Shown here one piece after another: positions 1 through 8,356 of a DNA stretch of 64,000 nt (position 1 is the stretch's first letter; every line of letters begins with the position of its first letter). A program made the position numbers and the translations under genes. The DNA comes from Lachnospiraceae bacterium (GTDB lineage Bacteria > Bacillota > Clostridia > Lachnospirales > Lachnospiraceae): assembly GCA_016286035.1 (NCBI GenBank), contig JAEERY010000053.1, positions 62,001 to 126,000 on the forward strand. The letters run 5' to 3'. Below the pieces are notes generated by a model. It had not been told where the DNA came from, searched no databases, and saw only the letters and a list, made by a program, of their open reading frames with translations.

Positions 1-24
1 GTTTAATGCCAAAAAGGAGATTTT

Positions 25-1695
25 ATGCCCAAGACAGATATTGAAATAGCACAGGAAGCAAAACTTGATAATATCGAGGATGTGGCCGCAAGAATAGGTA
101 TTGATAAGGATGAGCTCGAGCTTTACGGAAAGTATAAAGCAAAGCTTTCTGATGAGTATCTTAACCGCATACAGGATAATCCTGACGGAAAGCTCATACT
201 TGTGACAGCGATCAATCCCACACCCGCAGGAGAGGGAAAGACGACTACGACCGTAGGTCTTGGACAGGCTTTCGGTAAGCTTGGTAAAAAAGCGATCATC
301 GCTCTCAGAGAGCCGTCACTCGGCCCCTGCTTCGGTATAAAGGGAGGCGCTGCCGGAGGCGGTTATGCGCAGGTTGTTCCCATGGAAGATCTCAATCTGC
401 ATTTTACGGGAGATTTTCATGCAATAACAAGTGCCAACAATCTGCTCGCGGCACTTTTGGACAATCATATCCAGCAGGGAAATGAACTCAACATCGACAC
501 CAGACAGATCATCTGGAAAAGATGCGAGGATATGAATGACAGAGTCCTTAGAAACATTGTTGTAGGACTTGGTTCAAAAGCGGACGGATATGTCAGGGAA
601 GATCACTTTGTAATAACGGTAGCTTCGGAGATCATGGCTATACTGTGTCTTGCAAAAGATATGGATGACCTTAAACAGAAGCTTTCAAATATAATAGTTG
701 CTTACGATCTGTCAGGTAATCCCGTGACAGCGAAAGATCTTAAGGCAGTCGGAGCCATGGCAGCGTTGCTTAAAGATGCGATCAAGCCAAATCTCATCCA
801 GACGCTCGAACATACTCCCGCGCTTGTTCACGGCGGTCCGTTTGCAAATATCGCTCACGGATGCAATTCGGTAAGAGCAACAAAGGCAGCACTTAAGATG
901 GCTGACTACTGTATTACAGAGGCAGGATTCGGAGCAGATCTCGGTGCCGAGAAGTTTTTGGATATCAAGTGTAGAAAAGCAGGACTTTCTCCCGATGCCA
1001 TAGTTCTTGTCGCGACAATAAGAGCACTTAAGTACAACGGCGGTGTCAAAAAGGAAGATCTTAACAAAGAAGACCTTGAAGCACTTAAAAAGGGAATATC
1101 AAACCTTGAAAAGCATATCGAGAATCTGAAAGGATACGGTGTTCCGATAGTAGTAACGCTTAACTCGTTTATAAGCGATACAGTGGCTGAAACCGACTAT
1201 GTTAAGTCTTTCTGTGAAAATATGGGTGCATCGTTTGCGCTCAGCAAAGTATGGGAAAACGGTGGTGACGGCGGTATAGAGTTAGCGAATAAGGTACTTG
1301 AAGCTTTGGAAAAACCTTCAGACTTTAAATTGCTCTATCCCGATGACATGTCGCTTGCGGATAAGATCAATACGGTTGCTACCAGGATATATGGTGCCGA
1401 CGGAATCGATATATTGGCTTCGGCTCAAAAGAAGCTTGATAAGATCGAACAGCTCGGATTTTCTGATCTTCCGGTATGCATAGCGAAGAATCAGTATTCG
1501 CTCAGCGATGATCCTACCAAGCTTGGAAGACCGAAAGGCTTCAGAGTTACGATAAGAGACGTATACGTATCTGCTGGAGCAGGATTCGTGGTAGTACTCA
1601 CTGGTGATGTTATGACAATGCCGGGTCTTTCTAAGAACCCTGCAGCTTACAACATAGATGTGGATTCAAACGGAAGGATTACAGGTTTGTTCTGA
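25..1695 (+). CDS. fhs: Formate--tetrahydrofolate ligase
   Basis: This cytosolic enzyme joins formate to tetrahydrofolate at the cost of ATP, giving 10-formyl-THF for purine synthesis and one-carbon metabolism. The 556-residue length matches full-length bacterial Fhs. The family P-loop is visible at residues 66-74 (TPAGEGKTT), followed by a glycine-rich [13 protein letters not shown] segment near residue 100 that is typical of the family. The ATG is preceded by AAGGAGA at 13-19 at good spacing. The next gene starts 2 bases after the stop, so the two are probably cotranscribed. A folate-linked gene, 5-formyl-THF cyclo-ligase, lies 11 kb downstream. The promoter is outside the window. Confidence 0.97.
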   Translation: MPKTDIEIAQEAKLDNIEDVAARIGIDKDELELYGKYKAKLSDEYLNRIQDNPDGKLILVTAINPTPAGEGKTTTTVGLGQAFGKLGKKAIIALREPSLGPCFGIKGGAAGGGYAQVVPMEDLNLHFTGDFHAITSANNLLAALLDNHIQQGNELNIDTRQIIWKRCEDMNDRVLRNIVVGLGSKADGYVREDHFVITVASEIMAILCLAKDMDDLKQKLSNIIVAYDLSGNPVTAKDLKAVGAMAALLKDAIKPNLIQTLEHTPALVHGGPFANIAHGCNSVRATKAALKMADYCITEAGFGADLGAEKFLDIKCRKAGLSPDAIVLVATIRALKYNGGVKKEDLNKEDLEALKKGISNLEKHIENLKGYGVPIVVTLNSFISDTVAETDYVKSFCENMGASFALSKVWENGGDGGIELANKVLEALEKPSDFKLLYPDDMSLADKINTVATRIYGADGIDILASAQKKLDKIEQLGFSDLPVCIAKNQYSLSDDPTKLGRPKGFRVTIRDVYVSAGAGFVVVLTGDVMTMPGLSKNPAAYNIDVDSNGRITGLF

Positions 1696-1697
1696 TC

Positions 1698-3152
1698 ATG
1701 AAATGTCCGAAATGCGGTCATGAATTGGGAGAAGGAAATCTTTATTGCGAGAAATGCGGTGAAGAAGTACAGTATGTTCCCGATTTTGAACCTGAAATAG
1801 AAAACAGCATACTGGATGTCATGAATGATGTCGCTGAACAGATCTCTCCGGAAGGAAGAAATGACAGTCCGAGACGTGAGAGAGATCCGATCGAGGAATT
1901 CGAACCGGAGCCTGAAGTACCCGATAAGACAAAAGACGTTGTTGTTATAAGAAAGAGAACATTCTTTATTACGATAGCGATCGCGGCTTTGCTTGTGATC
2001 TCATGTGTGGGTCTTATCTGTTTTTTCATGTTCAGGGATAACTCGTATGATTATCAGATGAGCTGTGCGCAGAAAGCACTCGCTTCTTCTGATTATGCTC
2101 TTGCCATAGATCATTATGAAAAGGCATTTTCTCTTAACAGGGATAATACGGAGCCTTTGTTTGAGATAGGAAAAGTCTATGAGCTTTCTCAGAATCTTCC
2201 CAAAGCGGAAGAGATATACGGAAAGATTATATCCTATAGTAATGATCAGAAGGCGATAGATAAGCTCATACAGATATATATCAGCGAAAAGAAGTACAAT
2301 GACATTAATGCAGTGCTCATGACTTATGCTGATGAAGATATGCAGCTTAAATACATTGATTACATGGCTAAGCCGCCTGCATTTTCTCTTGAGGAAGGCA
2401 CTTACGATGAAGTGATGCAGCTTGAGCTTATCCCGTCGATAGAGGGAAGCATTTATTATACTCTCGACGGATCGGAGCCCGGAAGCGACTGCCTTTTGTA
2501 TACCGAGCCTATAGTCTTAAGAAACGGGACCTATAAAGTAAATGCAGTATTTGTAAACGGCAACGGGATATGTTCGCAGATAGTGGGAAGGACATATGTG
2601 ATAGATACCGATGTTCCAGATGATCCGATCGTTATGCCGCCTGACGGTACTTACAGCGTACCTCAGCTGATCACACTTGCCGTACCGCCCGGAGTAAATG
2701 TATATTATACGACTGATGACAGCAGACCTACCACGATGAGTGCCATCTATACGGATCCGATAGCTATACCCTTAGGTGACAGCGTTTATCATTTCATTGC
2801 GGTAAGTGCTTCGGGAACCGAGTCAAACGAGATCATATGCAGATATACGCTTGATGTTGACACAAGAGTCTCGCAGGAGACGGCGATCGATATCGTGGCT
2901 CAGAGACAGTTTGAGATCGGAAGGGTAGAGAGTATAGACGGTTCCGTACCCGGAAGCGAAGGAAAGTATATGTATGCATACAGTGAACTGAGGTATGTTC
3001 AGAACAGAACGCTGTATTTTATAAGTGAGTATTATCAGGAAGGAACGATCAGGATGTCCACCGGCAACATATTTGCGGTGGATGTATATGACGGACACCT
3101 TTATCAGGCTGTAGCAGGAAGCAATAATACTTATACATTGAGAGATTTTTGA
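1698..3152 (+). CDS. Zinc-ribbon, TPR and chitobiase-C-terminal-like repeat membrane protein
   Basis: Function is unknown. Visible parts in order: a four-cysteine zinc ribbon (C3, C6, C17, C20); an acidic linker; one hydrophobic segment at about 89-112; TPR-like helices at about 119-220; then two tandem beta modules at about 226-303 and 308-386. The modules carry YYTLDGSEP and YYTTDDSRP motifs, the signature of the chitobiase/beta-hexosaminidase C-terminal (CHB_HEX_C_1) family. The layout suggests a cytoplasmic zinc ribbon and an outward TPR plus carbohydrate- or wall-binding part. It starts 2 bases after fhs with no strong ribosome binding site, so translation may be coupled to fhs. The specific role cannot be read from sequence. 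Confidence 0.85.
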   Translation: MKCPKCGHELGEGNLYCEKCGEEVQYVPDFEPEIENSILDVMNDVAEQISPEGRNDSPRRERDPIEEFEPEPEVPDKTKDVVVIRKRTFFITIAIAALLVISCVGLICFFMFRDNSYDYQMSCAQKALASSDYALAIDHYEKAFSLNRDNTEPLFEIGKVYELSQNLPKAEEIYGKIISYSNDQKAIDKLIQIYISEKKYNDINAVLMTYADEDMQLKYIDYMAKPPAFSLEEGTYDEVMQLELIPSIEGSIYYTLDGSEPGSDCLLYTEPIVLRNGTYKVNAVFVNGNGICSQIVGRTYVIDTDVPDDPIVMPPDGTYSVPQLITLAVPPGVNVYYTTDDSRPTTMSAIYTDPIAIPLGDSVYHFIAVSASGTESNEIICRYTLDVDTRVSQETAIDIVAQRQFEIGRVESIDGSVPGSEGKYMYAYSELRYVQNRTLYFISEYYQEGTIRMSTGNIFAVDVYDGHLYQAVAGSNNTYTLRDF

Positions 3153-3176
3153 TTGTTAAATTATTAACTCAGCTTT

Positions 3177-3220
3177 TTGTTGATTTTTTTAACATAGTTT
3201 TATAAACTATATTTTGTGTT
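3177..3220 (+). promoter_or_regulatory. Candidate promoter overlapping an AT-rich inverted repeat
   Basis: In the 97-base gap before the nfnA-like gene, TTGTTG (3177-3182) and TATAAA (3201-3206) are 18 bases apart. A perfect inverted repeat, ATAGTTT-TAT-AAACTAT (3194-3210), overlaps the -10 element and is followed by a T-rich stretch. It could be an operator, or a weak terminator for the gene before. The spacing supports a promoter; the operator role is inference. Confidence 0.4.
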
Positions 3221-3249
3221 TTTGTATTTTTGTACTGGTTGGAGGACAT

Positions 3250-4125
3250 ATGTATAAGATTATTGATGCAAAAGAATTGGTTCCCAATATATACCAAATG
3301 ATCGTAGAAGCCCCCAGAGTGGCTAAGAAATGTGAGCCCGGACAGTTCCTTATTGTAAGAACTGGTGAAAACAGTGAGAGGATCCCGCTTACCATATGCG
3401 ATTATGACAGAGAAAAAGGAACCGTAACGATAGTATTTCAGACTATCGGTGCTTCTACAAAGGAGATGGCAGATCTTAAGACCGGAGACAGCTTCCATGA
3501 TGTTGTAGGTCCTTTGGGAAGACCGAGTGAACTGATAGATACTCCTGTAGATGAATTAAAGAAAAAGAATATTCTGTTTGTTGCCGGCGGAGTCGGAACA
3601 GCTCCCGTATATCCTCAGGTTAAATGGCTGAGTGAGCACGGTGTAATGGCCGATGCCATCGTAGGATCAAAGACAAAGGATCTTCTTATTATGGAAGATG
3701 CGATGAGCAAGGTATCAAACCTTTATGTTACTACCGATGACGGCTCGTACGGCAGAAGCGGTATGGTAACAAAAGTTATAGAAGACCTTGTTGGCGAAGG
3801 AAAGAAATATGATCTTTGCGTTGCCATAGGTCCCATGATAATGATGAAATTTGTTGCTAAGCTTACAAAGGAGCTTGGTATACCTACCATAGTATCCATG
3901 AATCCTATCATGGTCGACGGAACTGGAATGTGCGGTGCATGCCGTGTTACCGTTGGCGATGAAGTTAAGTTTGCATGTGTGGACGGCCCTGAATTTGACG
4001 GTCATCTCATCAACTTTGATGAGGCTATGAAGCGTCAGCAGTTATACAAGACTGAAGAAGGCCGTAAACTGCTTGCCGAGGCCGAAGGTGATACACACCA
4101 CGGCGGATGCGGTAATTGCAATTGA
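3250..4125 (+). CDS. nfnA: NfnA-type ferredoxin-NADP+ oxidoreductase subunit alpha (FAD/[2Fe-2S])
   Basis: Small subunit of the NADH-dependent reduced ferredoxin:NADP+ oxidoreductase, or of the related sulfide dehydrogenase/GltB-like flavoproteins. It takes part in electron bifurcation between NAD(H), NADP(H) and ferredoxin. Visible parts: an FAD-contacting ERIPLTICD segment (43-51), a nucleotide-binding GGVGTAP motif (113-119), and a C-terminal [2Fe-2S] site with C228, C231 and C243 plus a nearby Asp. ATG 3250 is chosen because GGAGG (3241-3245) sits just upstream; an in-frame extension to 3214 has no such site. It ends 19 bases before the large subunit gene, and the adjacency of the two subunits is what identifies the complex. 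The exact partner use (NAD versus NADP) cannot be settled from sequence. Confidence 0.88.
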   Translation: MYKIIDAKELVPNIYQMIVEAPRVAKKCEPGQFLIVRTGENSERIPLTICDYDREKGTVTIVFQTIGASTKEMADLKTGDSFHDVVGPLGRPSELIDTPVDELKKKNILFVAGGVGTAPVYPQVKWLSEHGVMADAIVGSKTKDLLIMEDAMSKVSNLYVTTDDGSYGRSGMVTKVIEDLVGEGKKYDLCVAIGPMIMMKFVAKLTKELGIPTIVSMNPIMVDGTGMCGACRVTVGDEVKFACVDGPEFDGHLINFDEAMKRQQLYKTEEGRKLLAEAEGDTHHGGCGNCN

Positions 4126-4144
4126 TAGTGATCAGGAGGATGTT

Positions 4145-5530
4145 ATGGATGTTTTAAAGAAAGTTCCTGTACGCGAACAGGATCCGAAAGTCAGAGCATG
4201 CAACTTCGATGAAGTGTGTCTCGGATATAACAAAGAAGAAGCAATGGAAGAGGCAAGCCGCTGCATCAACTGTAAGAATGCGCAGTGTATGAAAGGCTGT
4301 CCGGTTGCAATAAATATTCCTGCATTTATTGAGCAGGTAAAACTCGGAGATATCAAGAAGGCTTATGATGTGATATCTGAATCAAGCTCACTTCCTGCCG
4401 TATGCGGAAGAGTCTGTCCTCAGGAAAGCCAGTGTGAAGGCAAATGTATCAGAGGAATCAAGGGTGAGCCCATAAGCATAGGCAAGCTTGAGAGATTCGT
4501 TGCTGATTATGCATCACAAAACGGTATCAAGCCTCAGGCTCCCACCGTAAAGAACGGAAAGAAAGTAGCTGTTATCGGTTCTGGCCCTGCAGGTCTTACA
4601 TGTGCGGGCGATCTTGCAAAGATGGGCTATGATGTTACCATTTTTGAAGCATTGCATGAAGCCGGCGGTGTACTTGTTTACGGTATCCCGGAATTCAGAC
4701 TTCCCAAAAAGGATGTCGTTGCAAAAGAGATAGAGAATGTAAAGAGCCTTGGAGTTAAGATAGAGACCAACGTCATAATAGGTAAGTCGATCACGATCGA
4801 TGAGCTTATGGAAGATGAGGGATTTGAAGCGGTATTCATCGGCTCGGGTGCAGGTCTTCCCAAGTTCATGGGTATACCCGGTGAGACGGCAAACGGCGTA
4901 TTCTCCGCAAACGAGTATCTTACAAGAAGCAACCTCATGAAGGCTTTTGATGAAAAGAGCCCCACTCCCATAAAGAGAGGAAAGAAGGTTGCGGTAGTAG
5001 GCGGCGGTAACGTTGCTATGGATGCTGCAAGAACTGCACTCCGTCTTGGTTCGGAGGTTCATATAGTCTACAGAAGAAGTGAAGAGGAGCTTCCCGCAAG
5101 AGTTGAAGAAGTTCATCATGCTAAGGAAGAAGGCATAATATTTGACCTTCTTACAAATCCTGTTGAGATACTTACAGATGAGAACGGATGGGTTAAGGGT
5201 ATCCGCTGTGTTAAAATGGAACTCGGCGAGCCCGATGCTTCAGGCAGAAGAAGACCCGTTGAAGTTAAGGGAAGCGAGTTTGACATAGAGGTTGATACTG
5301 TTATCATGTCACTCGGTACATCACCCAATCCGCTTATCTCAAGCACGACCATAGGACTTGATGTAAATAACCGCAAGTGTATCATTGCCAACGAAGAGGA
5401 CGGAAAGACCTCAAAAGACGGCGTATATGCAGGAGGAGATGCGGTTACAGGTGCAGCTACCGTAATCCTTGCAATGGGTGCAGGAAAAGCGGGAGCTAAA
5501 GGAATAGATGAGTTTCTGTCATCAAAATAA
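4145..5530 (+). CDS. nfnB: NfnB / GltA-type NADPH-dependent flavoprotein (large subunit)
   Basis: Member of the homotetrameric NADPH-glutamate synthase (GltA, TIGR01316) family, whose paired form is NfnB, the NADP-binding bifurcating subunit. The 461 residues fit. Eight N-terminal cysteines (C40, C43, C48, C52, C87, C91, C97, C101) can hold two [4Fe-4S] clusters. A first dinucleotide motif VIGSGPAG is at 143-150 and a second VVGGGNVAMDAA at 284-295. AGGAGGA (4134-4140) fixes ATG 4145; a longer reading frame from 4073 overlaps the previous gene and lacks a site. Because nfnA lies immediately upstream, I favour the Nfn transhydrogenase over a stand-alone glutamate synthase, but annotation pipelines often label this family gltA. 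Confidence 0.88.
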   Translation: MDVLKKVPVREQDPKVRACNFDEVCLGYNKEEAMEEASRCINCKNAQCMKGCPVAINIPAFIEQVKLGDIKKAYDVISESSSLPAVCGRVCPQESQCEGKCIRGIKGEPISIGKLERFVADYASQNGIKPQAPTVKNGKKVAVIGSGPAGLTCAGDLAKMGYDVTIFEALHEAGGVLVYGIPEFRLPKKDVVAKEIENVKSLGVKIETNVIIGKSITIDELMEDEGFEAVFIGSGAGLPKFMGIPGETANGVFSANEYLTRSNLMKAFDEKSPTPIKRGKKVAVVGGGNVAMDAARTALRLGSEVHIVYRRSEEELPARVEEVHHAKEEGIIFDLLTNPVEILTDENGWVKGIRCVKMELGEPDASGRRRPVEVKGSEFDIEVDTVIMSLGTSPNPLISSTTIGLDVNNRKCIIANEEDGKTSKDGVYAGGDAVTGAATVILAMGAGKAGAKGIDEFLSSK

Positions 5531-5550
5531 TTGATTAAGAGGTATTAGCC

Positions 5551-6357
5551 ATGCCATGGTGCCCCATATGTAAAAATGAATATAAAGAAGGCTATGAGGT
5601 GTGCGCGGACTGCGGATGCAAACTCATGGACTCTATCGGTGAAGAGATGACCGCTTTTTTCGGTCCCGAAAAAGAAGCCGATGCCATAGTGGATTACCTT
5701 TCTGAAAACGGTATAGACTATGCTTACAAAAAATACAATAACAGTGACGGTCAGTATGAGGTTCTTATTCAGAAGAGCAAAAAAGAAGAGATAAGACCTC
5801 TGATGAAGAAGTATTTCACGGAGATATCGCCTATAGAGATACCTGAGGCCGATAATGAAGAACCGGTGATGATGAGTGAACCTCCGGTCAATATTCCGAG
5901 ATACAAAAAACCTTCGGAGAGGGCTGCCGAGTATAAGAGCGGTGCACAGACGCTTTTGCTTGTGGGTATAGTCGGTCTGGTCCTTCTTGTTTTGGTTGAT
6001 CTGGGCATCGTACCTTTGGCTTTAGGCAAAGAGAGCAAAGTCCTCATCAATATAGTGATGGGAGGCTTGTTCCTGATATTTGTGGGTGTAGGGATAAATT
6101 CGGTAAAAACATACAAAAAACTTGTTCTTCAGACAAATGAGGACGAGGCGCTTGAGACCAGTATTCTGGAGTGGTTTGAAAAATCTGTTACATTAGATAT
6201 GATAACATCAGGTGAGAACAGTAAAGAAGGCGAAGAAACGCTGTATTTCGGCAGATTAAAGACCATAAAGGATATGATAGTATCCAATTTTGAAGGTCTT
6301 GACCCTTCATTTTTGGAGTATATAGCCGATAAAATTTATAACAACTTATTTAAATGA
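5551..6357 (+). CDS. Zinc-ribbon membrane protein of unknown function
   Basis: I do not recognise a specific function. The 268-residue protein begins with a compact zinc ribbon (C4, C7, C18, C21), followed by an alpha/beta stretch to about residue 90 that resembles the small signal-transducing DUF2007 fold. Two hydrophobic segments follow at about 133-157 and 163-185, then an acidic cytoplasmic-looking tail. AAGAGGT (5537-5543) precedes the ATG. It begins 20 bases after nfnB and may share its transcript. It resembles the zinc-ribbon gene after fhs only in having an N-terminal zinc finger and a membrane anchor. Confidence 0.75.
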   Translation: MPWCPICKNEYKEGYEVCADCGCKLMDSIGEEMTAFFGPEKEADAIVDYLSENGIDYAYKKYNNSDGQYEVLIQKSKKEEIRPLMKKYFTEISPIEIPEADNEEPVMMSEPPVNIPRYKKPSERAAEYKSGAQTLLLVGIVGLVLLVLVDLGIVPLALGKESKVLINIVMGGLFLIFVGVGINSVKTYKKLVLQTNEDEALETSILEWFEKSVTLDMITSGENSKEGEETLYFGRLKTIKDMIVSNFEGLDPSFLEYIADKIYNNLFK

Positions 6358-6407
6358 TATAATTTTGTGAAAAATTTATAAATATTTTGTTTTTTGAGTG
6401 AAATTAT

Positions 6408-6436
6408 TATACATTTTTGAATAATTATGATATAAT
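6408..6436 (+). promoter_or_regulatory. Candidate extended -10 promoter for the 85-residue gene
   Basis: TGATATAAT (6428-6436) is a full extended -10 element. TATACA (6408-6413) lies 17 bases before the TATAAT and matches the -35 consensus at four of six positions. The region is strongly AT-rich and follows the end of the zinc-ribbon gene. Confidence 0.65.
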
Positions 6437-6489
6437 AATTTTACCAAAAAGAAAAAACGTTATCTTTATTTACGTTTGGGGGTGTTGTT

Positions 6490-6747
6490 ATGGGCCTGTT
6501 TGATTTTGGAAAAAAGGAATGCAAGCCACTAGAAGCTATACTTTTCAGCTTACAAATGAATATGTCCAATAACTATAAGGACGCTACTATTTCCGATATG
6601 AACAAGCTTGAGACTCTTTATGAGACTTTGAGAAAGAGCGGAGAACTCAATGAGAAGCAGATGATCTATTATGCAGGTATCATTGATGAATGGCGTGAGA
6701 AGACCAAGGGATTCGGATACAAGAATTTTGCGCCTGTAAGGAAATAA
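6490..6747 (+). CDS. Small orphan protein, 85 residues
   Basis: A short soluble protein with an MGLFDFGKKE start, many Asn, Lys and Tyr residues, predicted helices and no membrane segment or recognisable motif. It is credible as a gene because it has a strong candidate promoter (6408-6436), a G-rich ribosome binding site (GGGGGTG, 6478-6484) and a perfect terminator right after the stop, which makes it a single-gene transcript. Function is unknown; I do not recognise the family. Confidence 0.75.
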   Translation: MGLFDFGKKECKPLEAILFSLQMNMSNNYKDATISDMNKLETLYETLRKSGELNEKQMIYYAGIIDEWREKTKGFGYKNFAPVRK

Positions 6748-6755
6748 AAAATTTT

Positions 6756-6785
6756 AAGGCTGTCATTAGGACAGCCTTTTTTTTT
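6756..6785 (+). terminator. Rho-independent terminator after the 85-residue gene
   Basis: Nine-base perfect stem AAGGCTGTC / GACAGCCTT (6756-6764 with 6770-6778), five-base loop, followed by an unbroken run of T to 6785. Confidence 0.92.
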
Positions 6786-6833
6786 ATGCCGATTTTTAGT
6801 ATAATAATATAGGTTTTTAGGAGTGGATTTACT

Positions 6834-7844
6834 ATGTCAAACAATGCGGATGAGAACATGATCCTCGAACTGGATGTTGATGCAAAACATGCATGCAACA
6901 TATTCGGTCAGTTCGATGTTCATATGAAGACCATAGAGAAGGAACTGGGAGTGGATATATACTCGCAAAACGGTTCGCTGGTCGTCAGGGGACGGGAATC
7001 AGCCGTGAATAATGCAAAGAAAGTGATAAACACACTTCAGGAACTTTCCAAAAGGGGAAATGAGATATTGGATCAGAATGTCAATTATGCAGTCGAGTTG
7101 GCTGCTTCAAGCGAAAATACGGATGAGCTGATAGATATAGATAAAGAGATCATATGTCATACCGTATCGGGAAAGCCCGTTAAACCAAAGACCATAGGTC
7201 AGAAACAGTATGTGGATGCGATTAAGGACAACATGATCGTATTCGGAATGGGTCCTGCGGGAACCGGTAAAACCTATCTTGCCATGGCCATGGCGATAAC
7301 CGCTTTTAAAAATGATGAGGTTGAAAGGATCATTCTGACCAGACCCGCTATCGAAGCGGGAGAAAAGCTGGGATTCCTACCCGGAGATCTTCAGTCGAAG
7401 GTCGATCCGTATTTAAGACCTTTGTATGATGCACTGTATCAGATAATGGGTGCCGATTCGTTTTTAAAGAATATGGAAAAAGGTCTGATAGAGGTTGCAC
7501 CGTTAGCGTATATGAGAGGAAGGACTCTGGACAACGCTTATATAATCCTGGATGAGGCACAGAATACAACACCGGCACAGATGAAGATGTTCCTTACACG
7601 TATAGGATTCGGATCCAAGGTCATAGTAACGGGTGATGCGAGTCAGAAGGATCTGCCTCAGGGACAGAAATCAGGACTGGATGTTGCGGTAAAGGTACTT
7701 GGCGGTATCGAAGGGATAAAGATGTGTAATCTGACGAGCAAGGACGTTGTAAGACATCCTCTTGTTCAAAAGATAGTCAAGGCGTATGACGCCTACGAGA
7801 GCAGGCAGTCGTTTCAAAAGAAACCGGAAAGGCATAAAGGGTGA
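6834..7844 (+). CDS. phoH: PhoH family P-loop ATPase
   Basis: PhoH-like cytoplasmic ATPase, related to the N-terminal half of RecD-type helicases and linked to RNA metabolism through its usual neighbour ybeY. Visible parts: a KH-like N-terminal region (about 10-75), Walker A GPAGTGKT (140-147), a conserved TRPAIEAGEKLGFLPGD segment and Walker B IILDEAQN. The 336-residue length is normal. AGGAG (6819-6823) precedes the ATG. The stop overlaps the GTG start of ybeY by four bases (GTGA), so translation is coupled. A TATAAT at 6800-6805 just after the previous terminator is a possible -10 but has no good -35. Confidence 0.94.
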   Translation: MSNNADENMILELDVDAKHACNIFGQFDVHMKTIEKELGVDIYSQNGSLVVRGRESAVNNAKKVINTLQELSKRGNEILDQNVNYAVELAASSENTDELIDIDKEIICHTVSGKPVKPKTIGQKQYVDAIKDNMIVFGMGPAGTGKTYLAMAMAITAFKNDEVERIILTRPAIEAGEKLGFLPGDLQSKVDPYLRPLYDALYQIMGADSFLKNMEKGLIEVAPLAYMRGRTLDNAYIILDEAQNTTPAQMKMFLTRIGFGSKVIVTGDASQKDLPQGQKSGLDVAVKVLGGIEGIKMCNLTSKDVVRHPLVQKIVKAYDAYESRQSFQKKPERHKG

Positions 7845-8356
7845 GAGTTTATATAGACAATGCGGTAGAAGCCGCTTTTGATTTTGATCATGAAGCTGTG
7901 GCAAACGATGTTTGCAGGGCGGTTCTTGAAAAAGAAAACTGTCCTTTTGACTGTGAGATAAATATCACAATAACGGATGATGATGAGATAAGACAGATAA
8001 ACAGACGCACCAGGGATATAGACAAGGCGACTGATGTTCTTTCTTTCCCGGGGATGTTTTTCGAAAGTCCTGCTGTGTTTGATGTCGGTGACATGGAGAT
8101 GTCCGATCTTATCGATCCCGAGAGCGGACTGATCGTTCTGGGTGATATTGTTTTAAGCTTTGACAGGATAAAAAAACAGGCTTTGGAATACGGCCACAGC
8201 ATCAAAAGGGAATATGCGTTTTTGATAACACACAGCATGCTTCATTTATGCGGTTACGATCATATGACTGAAAGTGAGGCTGCAGTCATGGAAGAAAGAC
8301 AGAGACTGATCCTTGACGGATTGAAGATTACCAGGGGAGATAATAATGAACAATAA
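7841..8356 (+). CDS. ybeY: Endoribonuclease YbeY (rRNA maturation factor)
   Basis: Metal-dependent endoribonuclease acting in 16S rRNA 3' end maturation and ribosome quality control. The signature HxxxHxxxxxH zinc motif is complete, with H131, H135 and H141 (HSMLHLCGYDH). The upstream ATDVLSFP motif, also typical, is at 63-70. It begins with GTG overlapping the phoH stop. The 171-residue length is normal. The gene after it starts inside its 3' end (11 bases of overlap), so the three genes probably form one transcript. Confidence 0.95.
   Translation: MRVYIDNAVEAAFDFDHEAVANDVCRAVLEKENCPFDCEINITITDDDEIRQINRRTRDIDKATDVLSFPGMFFESPAVFDVGDMEMSDLIDPESGLIVLGDIVLSFDRIKKQALEYGHSIKREYAFLITHSMLHLCGYDHMTESEAAVMEERQRLILDGLKITRGDNNEQ

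Noticed and set aside
3214..3249. Upstream extension of nfnA to 3214
   Set aside because: The extension has no ribosome binding site, while GGAGG sits properly before ATG 3250.
4514..5119. 201-codon open frame on the minus strand inside nfnB
   Set aside because: It lies opposite a strongly conserved flavoprotein, has no ribosome binding site, and its translation shows no known motif. It is a shadow of the real gene's codon pattern.
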